From Flavobacterium degerlachei (GTDB lineage Bacteria > Bacteroidota > Bacteroidia > Flavobacteriales > Flavobacteriaceae): 64,000 bases of DNA. Positions 16,461 through 24,445 of this stretch are shown here, one piece after another; position 1 is the first letter of the stretch, and each line of letters starts with the position of its first letter. The translations under genes and the position numbers were made by a program. The notes under the pieces are model-generated. The model was not told the origin of the DNA and made no database searches. It was given only the letters and a program-made list of their open reading frames with translations. Location of the stretch: the NCBI RefSeq assembly GCF_900106645.1, contig NZ_FNMV01000007.1, positions 1-64,000 on the forward strand, read 5' to 3'.

Positions 16461-16488
16461 TTATGATAAATTTGCTATTTTTTTGTTA

Positions 16489-17121
16489 CTAATCAATTAA
16501 AGTAACCAAATCTTCCTTGCTTTTTCTAACTTTAGTAAGATTAACTAACCAGTCATTTTCAGTATCTCTATAGCCCACAGGAAGCATAACGCAACTTCTA
16601 AGTCCTTTAGCTCTTAAGCCTAATATTTCGTCCAATGCATTAGCATCAAAACCTTCTAATGGCGTACTGTCAACTCCTTCAAAAGCGGCAGCAGCGATGG
16701 CTTGAGAAAATGCAATGTAAGCTTGTTTAGCAGCATGGTTAAAGTTTTCCTCAGCATCCTTTTGCGGATAGCTGTTTAATAACATTTGGCGGTAATTTTC
16801 CCAACCTTCGTTTTCAAATCCACGAATTGAATTTGTCAAATCAAACATTTTATTAATACGTTCCGCAGTATAAGTATCCCAAGCTGCAAATACAAATAAG
16901 TGAGAACAATCAGTGATTACAGATTGATTCCAAGAAATAGGTCTGATTTTTTCTTTTAATTCTTGATTTGTAATTACAATTACTTCAAACGGTTGTAAAC
17001 CACTTGAGGTAGGAGCAAGTGATATTGCTTCAATTATGTTGTCAATTTTTTCTTGCGATACTTTTGTACCATTCATCGCTTTAGCAGCGTATCTCCAATT
17101 TAATTTATCTAATAATTCCAT
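16489..17121 (-). CDS. NAD(P)H-dependent oxidoreductase, nitroreductase family (second copy)
   Basis: A 210-aa protein of the same size and layout as the one at 14257-14889: MELLDKLNWRYAAKAMNG, SLAPTSSGLQPFEVIVI for FMN binding, and CVMLPVGYRDTENDW near the C-terminus. The two are clearly divergent paralogues. It is the third gene of a doxX-marR-nitroreductase unit, 23 bp after marR. Confidence 0.92.
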   Translation of the reverse strand: MELLDKLNWRYAAKAMNGTKVSQEKIDNIIEAISLAPTSSGLQPFEVIVITNQELKEKIRPISWNQSVITDCSHLFVFAAWDTYTAERINKMFDLTNSIRGFENEGWENYRQMLLNSYPQKDAEENFNHAAKQAYIAFSQAIAAAAFEGVDSTPLEGFDANALDEILGLRAKGLRSCVMLPVGYRDTENDWLVNLTKVRKSKEDLVTLID

Positions 17122-17144
17122 ATTCTCTGTTTTATTTTATTGTT

Positions 17145-17603
17145 TTATTCTAAATTTTTGTTGTCTTCTGTGAGTATTGTAATCCATTCATTCAGCATCT
17201 CTTTTAGCTGCAGTACATCGGATATCTTGATGTTTTCAGTAAGCAATATTTTGATGAGTTGCTCAGGAATAGGCTTTGCCTGATCTTTTAAGTTTTTTCC
17301 TTTTTCTGTAAGCTGTACAATAACACTTCTTTCATCTGTTTCAGAGCGATTGCGTTGTAGCAATTCCATTTTTTCCATGCGTTTTAGCAATGGCGAAAGA
17401 GTGTTAGTGTTCAAAAGCAACTTTTCTGTAATCTGATTTACAGAAAGGCTATCGTTTTCCCAGAGAACCAGTAATACCAAATACTGCGGATAGGTAATCC
17501 CCATTTCGTCTAAATACGGTTTATAGGCCTTAGTGATCAAACGGGAAGCCGAGTAGACCGGGAAACAGACTTGACTGCTTAATTTTAATTGAGCATCATC
17601 CAT
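17145..17603 (-). CDS. MarR/OhrR-type transcriptional regulator
   Basis: About 152 aa from the ATG at 17603 (MDDAQLKLSSQVCFPVYSAS). The N-terminal cysteine in SSQVCFPVYSASRLITKAY (about C12) matches the redox-sensing cysteine of OhrR-like regulators, and LLNTNTLSPLLKRMEKMELLQRNRSETDERSV is the recognition helix and wing. The start codon is one base after the DoxX stop, so translation is probably coupled. Likely an organic-peroxide- or electrophile-responsive repressor of this unit. Confidence 0.9.
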   Translation of the reverse strand: MDDAQLKLSSQVCFPVYSASRLITKAYKPYLDEMGITYPQYLVLLVLWENDSLSVNQITEKLLLNTNTLSPLLKRMEKMELLQRNRSETDERSVIVQLTEKGKNLKDQAKPIPEQLIKILLTENIKISDVLQLKEMLNEWITILTEDNKNLE

Positions 17604-17604
17604 C

Positions 17605-18036
17605 TTAGTCGTCTGTTTTACTATTTCTCCAAGCTTGATACGAACCTGCTGACCATAAAGCCCAAGCAATCAGTACGGGTTGGAAAAACAGACGTATTAA
17701 ACGTGCGTTATCTGAATCTAAAGCACCAAAGGCATCTTTGTGGTCGAGGTATTGCGCAATATTACCGGGAAACACTAAAACGAAAAAGAGCGCTAGTACC
17801 CAACCCAATGTTGCTCGTTCTTTTTTCCAAAAAGCCAAACCGAGACCCAATGCCATTTCTACTATACCTGATAGTATTACCACCAAGTCTTTGCTAAGCG
17901 GCAGCCAGTCTGGTACTTGTGCTTGAAAGTCAACTCTATTAAAAGTGAGATGACTGAATCCTGCATAGACCATAAAAAAGGCTAATAGTATTCTGAAAAT
18001 ATTTTGCGTTAACGTAGTTTCTATAGTTTTACTCAT
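17605..18036 (-). CDS. DoxX family membrane protein
   Basis: A 143-aa integral membrane protein with four helices (about 13-30, 48-68, 72-92, 112-130) and the DoxX signature GIVEMALGLGLAF. DoxX-like proteins are linked with redox and thiol homeostasis, in keeping with the MarR/OhrR-like and nitroreductase genes downstream. Confidence 0.85.
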   Translation of the reverse strand: MSKTIETTLTQNIFRILLAFFMVYAGFSHLTFNRVDFQAQVPDWLPLSKDLVVILSGIVEMALGLGLAFWKKERATLGWVLALFFVLVFPGNIAQYLDHKDAFGALDSDNARLIRLFFQPVLIAWALWSAGSYQAWRNSKTDD

Positions 18037-18076
18037 TGTTTTATTTTTATCGCAGGCGTTTATGTCGTGTGCGATG

Positions 18077-18084
18077 CAAATGTA
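18077..18084 (-). promoter_or_regulatory. Candidate -7 element TACATTTG
   Basis: A perfect TAnnTTTG on the minus strand, 41 bp upstream of the doxX start. No good -33 element is seen at standard spacing. GCAAAT and ATTTGC half-sites (about 18076-18081 and 18109-18114) flank it and may be part of a regulator site. Confidence 0.45.
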
Positions 18085-18187
18085 GTCAATTGTTTTGTAT
18101 TTGCGATTTATTTGCGGGGAAACTTATCATGTGGACGAAGCAGAAATGTTTGTTTGCTGTTTTGGCTGCTCCATTGTGTAGGGACAG

Positions 18188-18203
18188 TCCCGAAGTTTCG
18201 GGA
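18188..18203. repeat. Palindrome TCCCGAAGTTTCGGGA
   Basis: A 16-bp near-perfect inverted repeat beyond the 3' end of the frameshifted small membrane gene. Similar TCCCGA/TCGGGA arms occur at 9136-9153. It could act as a weak terminator hairpin but has no T run. Confidence 0.5.
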
Positions 18204-18225
18204 GTAATGCACAACAGCTTTATGA

Positions 18226-18455
18226 TTATATATCTTGGGGTCTAGACTCCGTTTTGGTCATTTCCTTTTTTAGTTGTTTTCGATGGCTGTATCTAGTCAT
18301 TACCCCATAAATAGCCCAAAAAATAAAAAGTGAAATATAAATTTGAGTACACTAAAATTTTGCTCGTCATAATAATCAAATCCTGCCATAAGTGTTGTGT
18401 AAACCAGGCTAGATAGTAAAAACGATTTTATAAATATTTTATATTCTACTTTCAT
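18226..18455 (-). pseudogene. Small membrane protein gene with a one-base frameshift
   Basis: From the ATG at 18455 an ORF runs MKVEYKIFIKSFLLSSLVYT... for 51 codons and ends at a TAA (18300-18302) after ...FLFFGLFMG. The next reading frame continues with MTRYSHRKQLKKEMTKTE to a stop at 18226. Adding one base in the GGGG run would restore a 76-aa protein with two membrane segments and a basic tail, like small flavobacterial proteins I know in outline. It is either a recent pseudogene or a sequencing error. Confidence 0.55.
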
Positions 18456-18503
18456 TAACTTAATGATGCTTTACATAGGAATGGTTGTTGTGTGATGCCT
18501 TTA

Positions 18504-19025
18504 TTAGTTACAATTTGACTCGCCTAATAAAATTCCATAGGCATTATCACTATTAGGGTCATTAATTGAATTAACTTTTACAACTTTTACCCATTTAGTA
18601 GTTGCTTTATATTCGTTTAATATTTCGCATAAATATTGAGCAAATCCATTTCGATTTGTACCATCATCTTTAACACTTACGTAAAGAACATTTGCATCTG
18701 TAATCATTGCTTCTTTTACTTTTGGTTCTTTTTTAATTTCTTCTAATGCAGTTATGTTGGGATTTTTTTCTGTTAGGTTTTCGTTTTTTTTAGAGTCAAT
18801 TTCGGTTTCGTTATTTTCTTTTATGTTTTCATTAGAAGTTGTTTTATCATCAGTTAGACTTGCAATAACCACAATAGCAATTACGGTCGTAAGTCCAATT
18901 TTCCATCCTTTAGAAATTGTAGAATTTTTCCATAATGCATATAAACCAACAGGAAAGAAGATTACACATAAAATTATGACTAACCAGTTTTTTTCGAACC
19001 AAGCATTTGTTTTAGTTTGTTCCAT
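18504..19025 (-). CDS. Hypothetical membrane-anchored protein
   Basis: A 173-aa protein with two N-terminal membrane helices (about 14-31 and 42-57), a lysine/glutamate/asparagine-rich linker (about 60-95), and a C-terminal domain of about 75 residues (KVKEAMITDANVLYVSVKDDG...). The layout resembles membrane-anchored proteins whose C-terminal domain follows a charged linker. I do not recognise the C-terminal domain. It follows the zinc-ribbon gene by 4 bp, so they form a pair. Confidence 0.65.
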   Translation of the reverse strand: MEQTKTNAWFEKNWLVIILCVIFFPVGLYALWKNSTISKGWKIGLTTVIAIVVIASLTDDKTTSNENIKENNETEIDSKKNENLTEKNPNITALEEIKKEPKVKEAMITDANVLYVSVKDDGTNRNGFAQYLCEILNEYKATTKWVKVVKVNSINDPNSDNAYGILLGESNCN

Positions 19026-19029
19026 TTTT

Positions 19030-19410
19030 CTAATTATTATGTTTAAATTTAGCAGACCCTCTATTTTTATGATTCGACAATGGTTCTTCGCAGTAATGAA
19101 TAATAATTCCTTGACTATTTTTCACTTCTTCCAAGTAATAGTCTTTTTCTCGACTTATTATTTGCTTTTTATAAGCTAAATCTCCATCTGCTGATTGATC
19201 ATAACCATCATAAAACTTTTCTAACATTTTCTTTTTCGAGTTTAAATTTGGATTTTCCTTCTTACCTGCAATTGTATCGAAAATATCTGGTAGAATTTCG
19301 TCTAATTCTAAATGGATTAATTTTTTCATTGAATTGCAATTTGGACACGAGTCAATCATATTTACTAATTTGCGGTTGCAATTTTGACAAGTTATTATTT
19401 CTTCGTTCAT
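19030..19410 (-). CDS. Zinc-ribbon protein of unknown function
   Basis: A 126-aa protein starting with a CxNC-x(13)-CPNC zinc ribbon (C9, C12, C22, C25 region), followed by a charged region without membrane segments. Its gene is co-oriented and almost contiguous with the membrane-protein gene downstream. The prophage is inserted 94 bp upstream of its start and may have altered its promoter. Confidence 0.7.
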   Translation of the reverse strand: MNEEIITCQNCNRKLVNMIDSCPNCNSMKKLIHLELDEILPDIFDTIAGKKENPNLNSKKKMLEKFYDGYDQSADGDLAYKKQIISREKDYYLEEVKNSQGIIIHYCEEPLSNHKNRGSAKFKHNN

Positions 19411-19499
19411 AATTAATTCTGTTTTTGAATCGTTAGTCCTTTTTTAAGGTATCACACAACTAGTATATTCCATCAAATATATACAACTTTTTTCAGTTC

Positions 19500-19503
19500 T
19501 GGA
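19500..19503. repeat. Candidate prophage target duplication TGGA (left)
   Basis: The four bases TGGA just outside the proposed left end (TATAGGGGG...) recur at 55946-55949 just outside the right end. Mu-type transposition usually duplicates 5 bp, so a fifth base may have mutated or the duplication may be 4 bp. Confidence 0.5.
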
Positions 19504-19536
19504 TATAGGGGGTACAACCAAAAGTATATAAACACA
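19504..19536. repeat. Prophage left end with transposase site L1
   Basis: The left terminus TATAGGGGGTAC is followed by AACCAAAAGTATATAAA (19516-19532). The reverse complement of the right end has the same core, 12 bp from the terminus. By analogy with Mu attL it should be bound by the DDE transposase. Confidence 0.78.
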
Positions 19537-19606
19537 TAATACAAAAAAGGTCGAAAACATCAATAAAATAAGGGGTTAAGAAAAAAATGTCGAGAAAGCA
19601 ACTATA

Positions 19607-19624
19607 AACGAAAAGTACATTTAC
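19607..19624. repeat. Second left-end site L2 (AACGAAAAGTACATTTAC)
   Basis: A second copy of the end motif in the same orientation as L1, 91 bp inward. It shares AACgAAAAGTAcAT with the right-end sites. A weaker resemblance (AAAAGGATACATAAAA) is at about 19693-19708. Confidence 0.65.
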
Positions 19625-19840
19625 TACCATTTAACTACCGTTTAAAGAACCATTTTAAACGCTTTAAAGACATTAATTACCGCTATCTAGTAAAAGGATA
19701 CATAAAAGGTTAATAACCCCAATAAAACAAAGGATTTTACAAATAACACTACCGTTTAAAATAGTATTTAAACGGTTTTTTTACGCCCAATTAACAATAA
19801 ATGATCTTTAAGGCATGAACTTGTAATTTAATATTTGCGG

Positions 19841-19868
19841 TTAGTGTTGGGGTTAGTGTTGGGGTTAG
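19841..19868. repeat. Direct repeats TTAGTGTTGGGG x2 plus TTAG
   Basis: Two exact tandem copies of a 12-bp unit and a partial third, in the gene-free left region (19625-20015) of the prophage. This region also holds repeated TTTAAACGG/CCGTTTAAA half-sites (19630-19775). They may be operator or enhancer sites for the repressor; this is inference from position. Confidence 0.6.
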
Positions 19869-20015
19869 ATAATTAGATATTTTAATATCTATAAAATAAT
19901 AGATAGTACCAATAAAATAGCATATATAGATAAAAAAATATCCTTACGCATAGGGATAATACCATGTACGTAAAGATATTTAATATTATAACTATCTATT
20001 TAATAGACAATTAAC

Positions 20016-20837
20016 TTAAAAAGACCGTTTAATTACGTGAAAAATCTGAAGAACATCGTTTAGGGGATAATCAAAGGGTGGTGAAGTTGGATTTCGTGAT
20101 GATAACGTAATATCTCCATTTTCTTTTAAATCTATAATGTCTTTATGCCAAATACCTGTTTTTGATATTATAATAAATCCGTATTTTGTAGTGTGAAACC
20201 CATTAGCCCATAAATGCTTCCCCACCTCTCTTCCTAATATATCGGCTCCGGAAGGCGTGTCATAACCGCCACTATTCCACATACTTTCACCAAAGGATTC
20301 AAACCCTACATAGTTTCCACGGCCTATGTGATCAACTTTAAATGTAATTGTAGAAAACTCTTCTTTGCAAATCACTATGTCATTGTAACACTCTATATAA
20401 GAGGCGTATGCTAAAAATGGAACTTTCATAACCTCAATCCTAATTGTACCATCGGGATAAATAAAGTACTTATTTCCACTCGAGTTTTCTAATATTTCGG
20501 GCTCTTGTTTATCATCGAAAAGCTTAGCCTCATTATGAATTTCATAAACTAATCCAGTTGGCTCCTTAATAATTGAATTTACGTTGTCCGAGATCGAATT
20601 ATTTACCGCTTTTTTTTCTAAGTCACCAACTCCAGAAAGCAACCATTCAATATTGACCTGAGGATATTTAGATAAAAATCTATCTAAAAAATCAGAATTT
20701 ACAGAGGTCAACTTCTGTTTTCCCTTAAAATTACCATAGGTCATACCTAGATTCTCAATAAATTTTTCCTTCCCAATTCCTTTGTATTCAGAGTATTGCA
20801 ATATTCTTTCCTTGATATAGGATATATTTTTATCCAT
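20016..20837 (-). CDS. Phage repressor with S24 (LexA/CI-like) peptidase domain
   Basis: About 273 aa from the ATG at 20837 (MDKNISYIKERILQYSEYKG); an in-frame ATG at 20876 would place codons on the divergent promoter. Residues 1-65 look like a helix-turn-helix domain ending in QVNIEWLLSGVGDL, common in Bacteroidota phage repressors. The C-terminal half has FESFGESMWNSGG, matching the GxSM catalytic serine of S24 peptidases, and WHKDI about 50 residues later supplies a lysine in the expected place. It should keep lytic genes silent and be inactivated by RecA-stimulated self-cleavage. Confidence 0.87.
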   Translation of the reverse strand: MDKNISYIKERILQYSEYKGIGKEKFIENLGMTYGNFKGKQKLTSVNSDFLDRFLSKYPQVNIEWLLSGVGDLEKKAVNNSISDNVNSIIKEPTGLVYEIHNEAKLFDDKQEPEILENSSGNKYFIYPDGTIRIEVMKVPFLAYASYIECYNDIVICKEEFSTITFKVDHIGRGNYVGFESFGESMWNSGGYDTPSGADILGREVGKHLWANGFHTTKYGFIIISKTGIWHKDIIDLKENGDITLSSRNPTSPPFDYPLNDVLQIFHVIKRSF

Positions 20838-20864
20838 AATGCTATTTTTAGATATTATTTTATC

Positions 20865-20872
20865 TACATTTG
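20865..20872 (+). promoter_or_regulatory. Candidate early promoter -7 element TACATTTG
   Basis: A perfect TAnnTTTG on the plus strand, 21 bp before the start of the first early gene and within the 56-bp repressor-early gene gap. It is positioned like Mu Pe opposite the repressor. Confidence 0.6.
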
Positions 20873-20893
20873 TCACGACAACAAGACAAAACT

Positions 20894-21127
20894 ATGGAGA
20901 AAATAAATAATGTCCTAACAAACGGACTGAAAAGTAAAAAAGAAATCGATCTATTGGAAAACAGATTGCAGTATGGAGATTATACAACTCTCGGGGCTGC
21001 ACTAAGTTGCTCTCCTGATGCTGCCAAAAAACGATTCATCCGTGGTAATATTGAAGCATTTAATGCTTTGGATAGAATTATCACCAATAGAGAAGATTTA
21101 GTAAAGGATTTACAGAATAAACTTTAA
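20894..21127 (+). CDS. Small early phage protein, probable DNA-binding regulator
   Basis: A 77-aa protein (MEKINNVLTNGLKSKKEIDL). It includes YTTLGAALSCSPDAAKKRFIRG, which reads as a helix-turn-helix, followed by a helical C-terminus. It is the first gene of the early operon, opposite the repressor and directly before the transposase, the position of Mu ner. I cannot confirm the family. An ATG 24 bp further upstream overlaps the promoter and is less likely. Confidence 0.65.
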   Translation: MEKINNVLTNGLKSKKEIDLLENRLQYGDYTTLGAALSCSPDAAKKRFIRGNIEAFNALDRIITNREDLVKDLQNKL

Positions 21128-21137
21128 TAACAAATTT

Positions 21138-23081
21138 ATGTTCGAGTATCAACAAAACACGTTATGCGTAGCTAGTATTTGGCTTTACTCCTCCGGAGTA
21201 ATGTCACAAGCAAATTACAAATATCTATGCTCTAACGGTAAAATCAAAAAGCTAACAATCGGCGGTAACGGTCGTAAGGCTTTAGTAGCATACGAGTCCA
21301 TCCCTGACCGTTTCAAGAAACTGATACGTGAAAAAGTAGGCGATCCATACGCAAGCGTGAAAAACATTGTTTTTAGCGACTACATGGACTGGGACCATAC
21401 CGCTGAACAGTATTTCAGAGATTACCTATTAGAAAACGGCTCACACCTTCCTGAAGAAAAGCAGAAAGAATACACACACCAGGCGATCATGTTCAACGCT
21501 GTTAAACACATCGCACTTAATGTAGTGGTACAAAAACGCTTCGGAGGTAAAAAACAAATGTGGGATCGTATGCTCGAAGCAATCGGGAATCTACCTGAAA
21601 CGTGGTTACACACCCGGTACAAAAACGTGATTTCGTTCAAGCGAGCTATCCAAAAATATGATACTGAAAGTTACGGTTCAATAGTTTCAGGCAAATGGAT
21701 GAACTCTAACCCTTCTAAAATCATTGACGATGTTGCCGATTTTATTATGTCTCAATATTGTTTGCCGGTAAAATACACCATCACTGAAGTACTTAGAATT
21801 TACGAATCAGTACGAGAAGCTAAAGCATGGAAATCATTAAGCGAGAGAGCAGTTGGTGCTTGGCTTGATAAAACGGAGCAAAAAAGGATTTGGATGCTAG
21901 CACGTGACGGAAAAGACGAATACATGAAGCACTTTGGCCACACCGTAACCCGTAACCGTTCCCAGTGGTTCCCTAATGCTTGGTGGGCAATTGATGGTAC
22001 CAAGCTAGACTTAGTACACTTTGCAGACAACAAACAGAAAATGGCGGCATCACTTAAAATAAACGTTGTTTTTGACGTTCACAGCGAGAAAATAATTGGT
22101 TGGGACATTGCATACAGCGAGAACCATGCATCGCACTTTAGAGCTATTAAAATGGCTGTTAATCATTCCGGTTGTCGTCCACATTTGTTCACGTACGATA
22201 AGCAATCAGGGCACACCTCAGGAAAGATGCAAGATTTATACGATAAGTTACCAGTCAAAGGGCATCACTACAGCCATAAAGTGGGTAGGAAATCAAGTCC
22301 AGCAGAGCAAATTTTTAACCGCTTGCAACAGCAAGTAATTTCTAAAATGTGGTTTTCTGATAAGCAAAGTATCAAGGTAAGAACCGCCACTAATAAGCCC
22401 AACACGGACTTTATCATGGAATACAAAGAAGCCCTGCCTACAGTAGATCAATTCAATAAAATATTCTCTGCCCTGGTTAATAAATGGAATGCTGGCAAAC
22501 AAGAAGATTGGGCAATCAACCGCATCGAAAGATACAATGAAGAAACGGAGCACCGCGAAGAAATTAGCATTATGGATCAGCTATCAATGTTCTGGATTGA
22601 TGAAACCAAAGTTAAAAAATACTACGCTCACGGAATGCCGCTTACTGTTGAAGGCAAAGATTACATCTACGAGGTGTATGACGAAACAAACAACATCGAT
22701 ACAGAATTTAGAAGAAAATTTGTTGGCGAAAGTCTAATTGTAAGATACGATCCTGAACGACTAGATGAATTTATAGGATTGTATGCATTGACCCCTTCAG
22801 GCGAAAAAAGATTTGTTGCCTACGCGCAATCAAAAAGAATGCATGAGTCTATTCCAGTACTCATGAAAGGAAATTCAAGAGCATTATTAGATCAAGATAT
22901 TGCCATTCGAGATGAAGAATTAAAACGAGATGAACTCGCTTATCAAAATTTAATTAAGCGTACCGGCATCAGCCGTGAAAGCTTAATCGAGGAACAAGAA
23001 ATGATGATCAAGTTTCAAGGACACTTACCCAAGGAGGAACAAATGGAAACGGATAGGACTGCTTTTCATTCCAGATTTTAA
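21138..23081 (+). CDS. Mu-like DDE transposase (MuA family)
   Basis: A 647-aa protein that should cut and join the prophage ends. The RNase H-fold catalytic triad is visible: D286 in WWAIDGTKLD, D354 in FTYDKQSGH and E390 in SPAEQIFNRL. N-terminal domains (about 1-270) carry DNA-binding helices, and a C-terminal beta-barrel-like region (about 500-590) follows, matching MuA layout. The C-terminal end (about 590-647) is charged and could contact the ATPase partner. It lies 10 bp after the small early gene. Confidence 0.95.
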   Translation: MFEYQQNTLCVASIWLYSSGVMSQANYKYLCSNGKIKKLTIGGNGRKALVAYESIPDRFKKLIREKVGDPYASVKNIVFSDYMDWDHTAEQYFRDYLLENGSHLPEEKQKEYTHQAIMFNAVKHIALNVVVQKRFGGKKQMWDRMLEAIGNLPETWLHTRYKNVISFKRAIQKYDTESYGSIVSGKWMNSNPSKIIDDVADFIMSQYCLPVKYTITEVLRIYESVREAKAWKSLSERAVGAWLDKTEQKRIWMLARDGKDEYMKHFGHTVTRNRSQWFPNAWWAIDGTKLDLVHFADNKQKMAASLKINVVFDVHSEKIIGWDIAYSENHASHFRAIKMAVNHSGCRPHLFTYDKQSGHTSGKMQDLYDKLPVKGHHYSHKVGRKSSPAEQIFNRLQQQVISKMWFSDKQSIKVRTATNKPNTDFIMEYKEALPTVDQFNKIFSALVNKWNAGKQEDWAINRIERYNEETEHREEISIMDQLSMFWIDETKVKKYYAHGMPLTVEGKDYIYEVYDETNNIDTEFRRKFVGESLIVRYDPERLDEFIGLYALTPSGEKRFVAYAQSKRMHESIPVLMKGNSRALLDQDIAIRDEELKRDELAYQNLIKRTGISRESLIEEQEMMIKFQGHLPKEEQMETDRTAFHSRF

Positions 23082-23132
23082 CCATTTAAAGATATTTTAA
23101 AAACCATTTAAACACTGATTAAACCTAAGATT

Positions 23133-23978
23133 ATGACACACACAGACAAATTAACGATAGTAGAACATTTAGATCAATACATCACTCAAAAAGGGTCTCA
23201 GAATAAAGTAGCGGTCGAAATGAAAAACGTTTCAGCCTCGTTACTTTCTCAAATGAGAAACCATAACTGGGAAAACATATCTGAAGAAATGTGGCGTAAA
23301 GTTTCTGCCTTTTTAGGCATCGGTACCAGCGAATGGAAAATTGCTGAGACGGGAAACTCTCAACTGCTGATGAAATTATTTTCAGAATCTCAAATATTCT
23401 CTTTGGTGATCGCCGTAACAGGAAACGCAGGAAGCGGAAAAACAGCCATTGCAAAGAAATATGAAGAAGAGAATAAAAACGTGTTTAGACTTTCCTGCAA
23501 TGAATACTGGGACAAAAAATGGTTTTTGCGTGAGTTACTTTCTAAAATGGGAAAAGAGACAGACGGTATGACATTGCCTGAAATGATGCACAAGGCAGTT
23601 ATGACATTAAAATCAGCATCAAAACCAAAGATCATATTAGATGAAGCCGATAAGTTATCAGATACGGTTCTATTGTTTTTCATCACGCTCTACAACGAGC
23701 TCGAAGGACATTGTGGCATTACCATCATGGCAACTCAATATTTAGAAAAGCGCATCCGTAGAGGAATCGCGATGCAAAAGAAAGGATATCGTGAGATTTA
23801 TAGTCGTGTAGGGTTACGATTTATAGAATTAGATCAAACTACATTCTCAGATATAAAAGCAGTATGTGTGGCCAATGATTTGAATGACGAACAGGCCATC
23901 AGAGGAATTGCGAAAGATGCCGACGGAGATTTAAGACGTGTCAAGCGTATGGTTTTCGCTAATAAAAGAGCAGTATAA
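23133..23978 (+). CDS. MuB-like AAA+ ATPase, transposition target selector
   Basis: A 281-aa protein with an N-terminal helix-turn-helix-like region (about 10-60, QNKVAVEMKNVSASLLSQM) and an AAA+ core: Walker A GNAGSGKTA (97-105), Walker B KIILDEAD (166-173) and sensor TIMATQYLEKR. MuB binds target DNA, confers immunity and activates MuA. It directly follows the transposase gene, as in Mu. Its last base overlaps the start of the next gene. Confidence 0.93.
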   Translation: MTHTDKLTIVEHLDQYITQKGSQNKVAVEMKNVSASLLSQMRNHNWENISEEMWRKVSAFLGIGTSEWKIAETGNSQLLMKLFSESQIFSLVIAVTGNAGSGKTAIAKKYEEENKNVFRLSCNEYWDKKWFLRELLSKMGKETDGMTLPEMMHKAVMTLKSASKPKIILDEADKLSDTVLLFFITLYNELEGHCGITIMATQYLEKRIRRGIAMQKKGYREIYSRVGLRFIELDQTTFSDIKAVCVANDLNDEQAIRGIAKDADGDLRRVKRMVFANKRAV

Positions 23979-24445
23979 TGAGTGAATTTAGATACCACCC
24001 CATCATAGAATACCTCAAGATTAATGAAGACGGATCAACAATACTCCTTAATGATGAAGTTTTAAAGATTAGTAGCCAACAACTACCTCACACAAAAAAA
24101 ATTAGAAGAGTAGTTTTTGTCAATAGAAAAACGGTAAACACTATCAGGCTAGTTTGTGAAGCTTGGCATGGCGTAGCTCCTACAGGAGAACACGCAGCAA
24201 GGCGCACAGTGGAAACAAATGGAGATCATTACAGCAATTTATACTGGGGTAAAAAAGGAATGACCGAAAGTAATATTGTGGGACACAAATGGAATAACCG
24301 AGGTATACGAATGACTGAAGACCTTTTCAAATCAATAAGTGATAGGCTAGCAAATGAAAAATTAACCATTGTTCTAAAAGAGTTAAAAGTCAATGCAAGC
24401 TCTTATTACTATTATAAAAAAAAGCATGGCAAAAAAAATAAATAG
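23978..24445 (+). CDS. HNH-like phage protein, possibly degenerate
   Basis: A 155-aa protein. The stretch VNTIRLVCEAWHGVAPTG followed by NGDHYSNLYWGKKGMTESN resembles the HNH/NUMOD arrangement (VHRLVAxAF... DGNxxNNxxxNLxW) of phage homing-type nucleases. The canonical catalytic histidine pair is not obvious, so it may be a DNA-binding remnant. It overlaps the neighbours on both sides by 1 and 20 bp, so it is part of the early operon and not a stand-alone intruder. Confidence 0.5.
   Translation: MSEFRYHPIIEYLKINEDGSTILLNDEVLKISSQQLPHTKKIRRVVFVNRKTVNTIRLVCEAWHGVAPTGEHAARRTVETNGDHYSNLYWGKKGMTESNIVGHKWNNRGIRMTEDLFKSISDRLANEKLTIVLKELKVNASSYYYYKKKHGKKNK

Noticed and set aside
16307..16492. A 61-codon plus-strand ORF before the second nitroreductase gene
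   Set aside because: It runs through the terminator hairpin of the minus-strand operon and lacks family features.
18036..18245. A 69-codon plus-strand ORF upstream of doxX
   Set aside because: It covers the doxX promoter region and a palindrome and resembles no protein family.
19504..19515. Prophage termini of the Mu type 5'-TG...CA-3'
   Set aside because: No symmetric TG/CA pair exists outside the shared AACCAAAAGTA core; the symmetric TATA boundary with flanking TGGA fits better.
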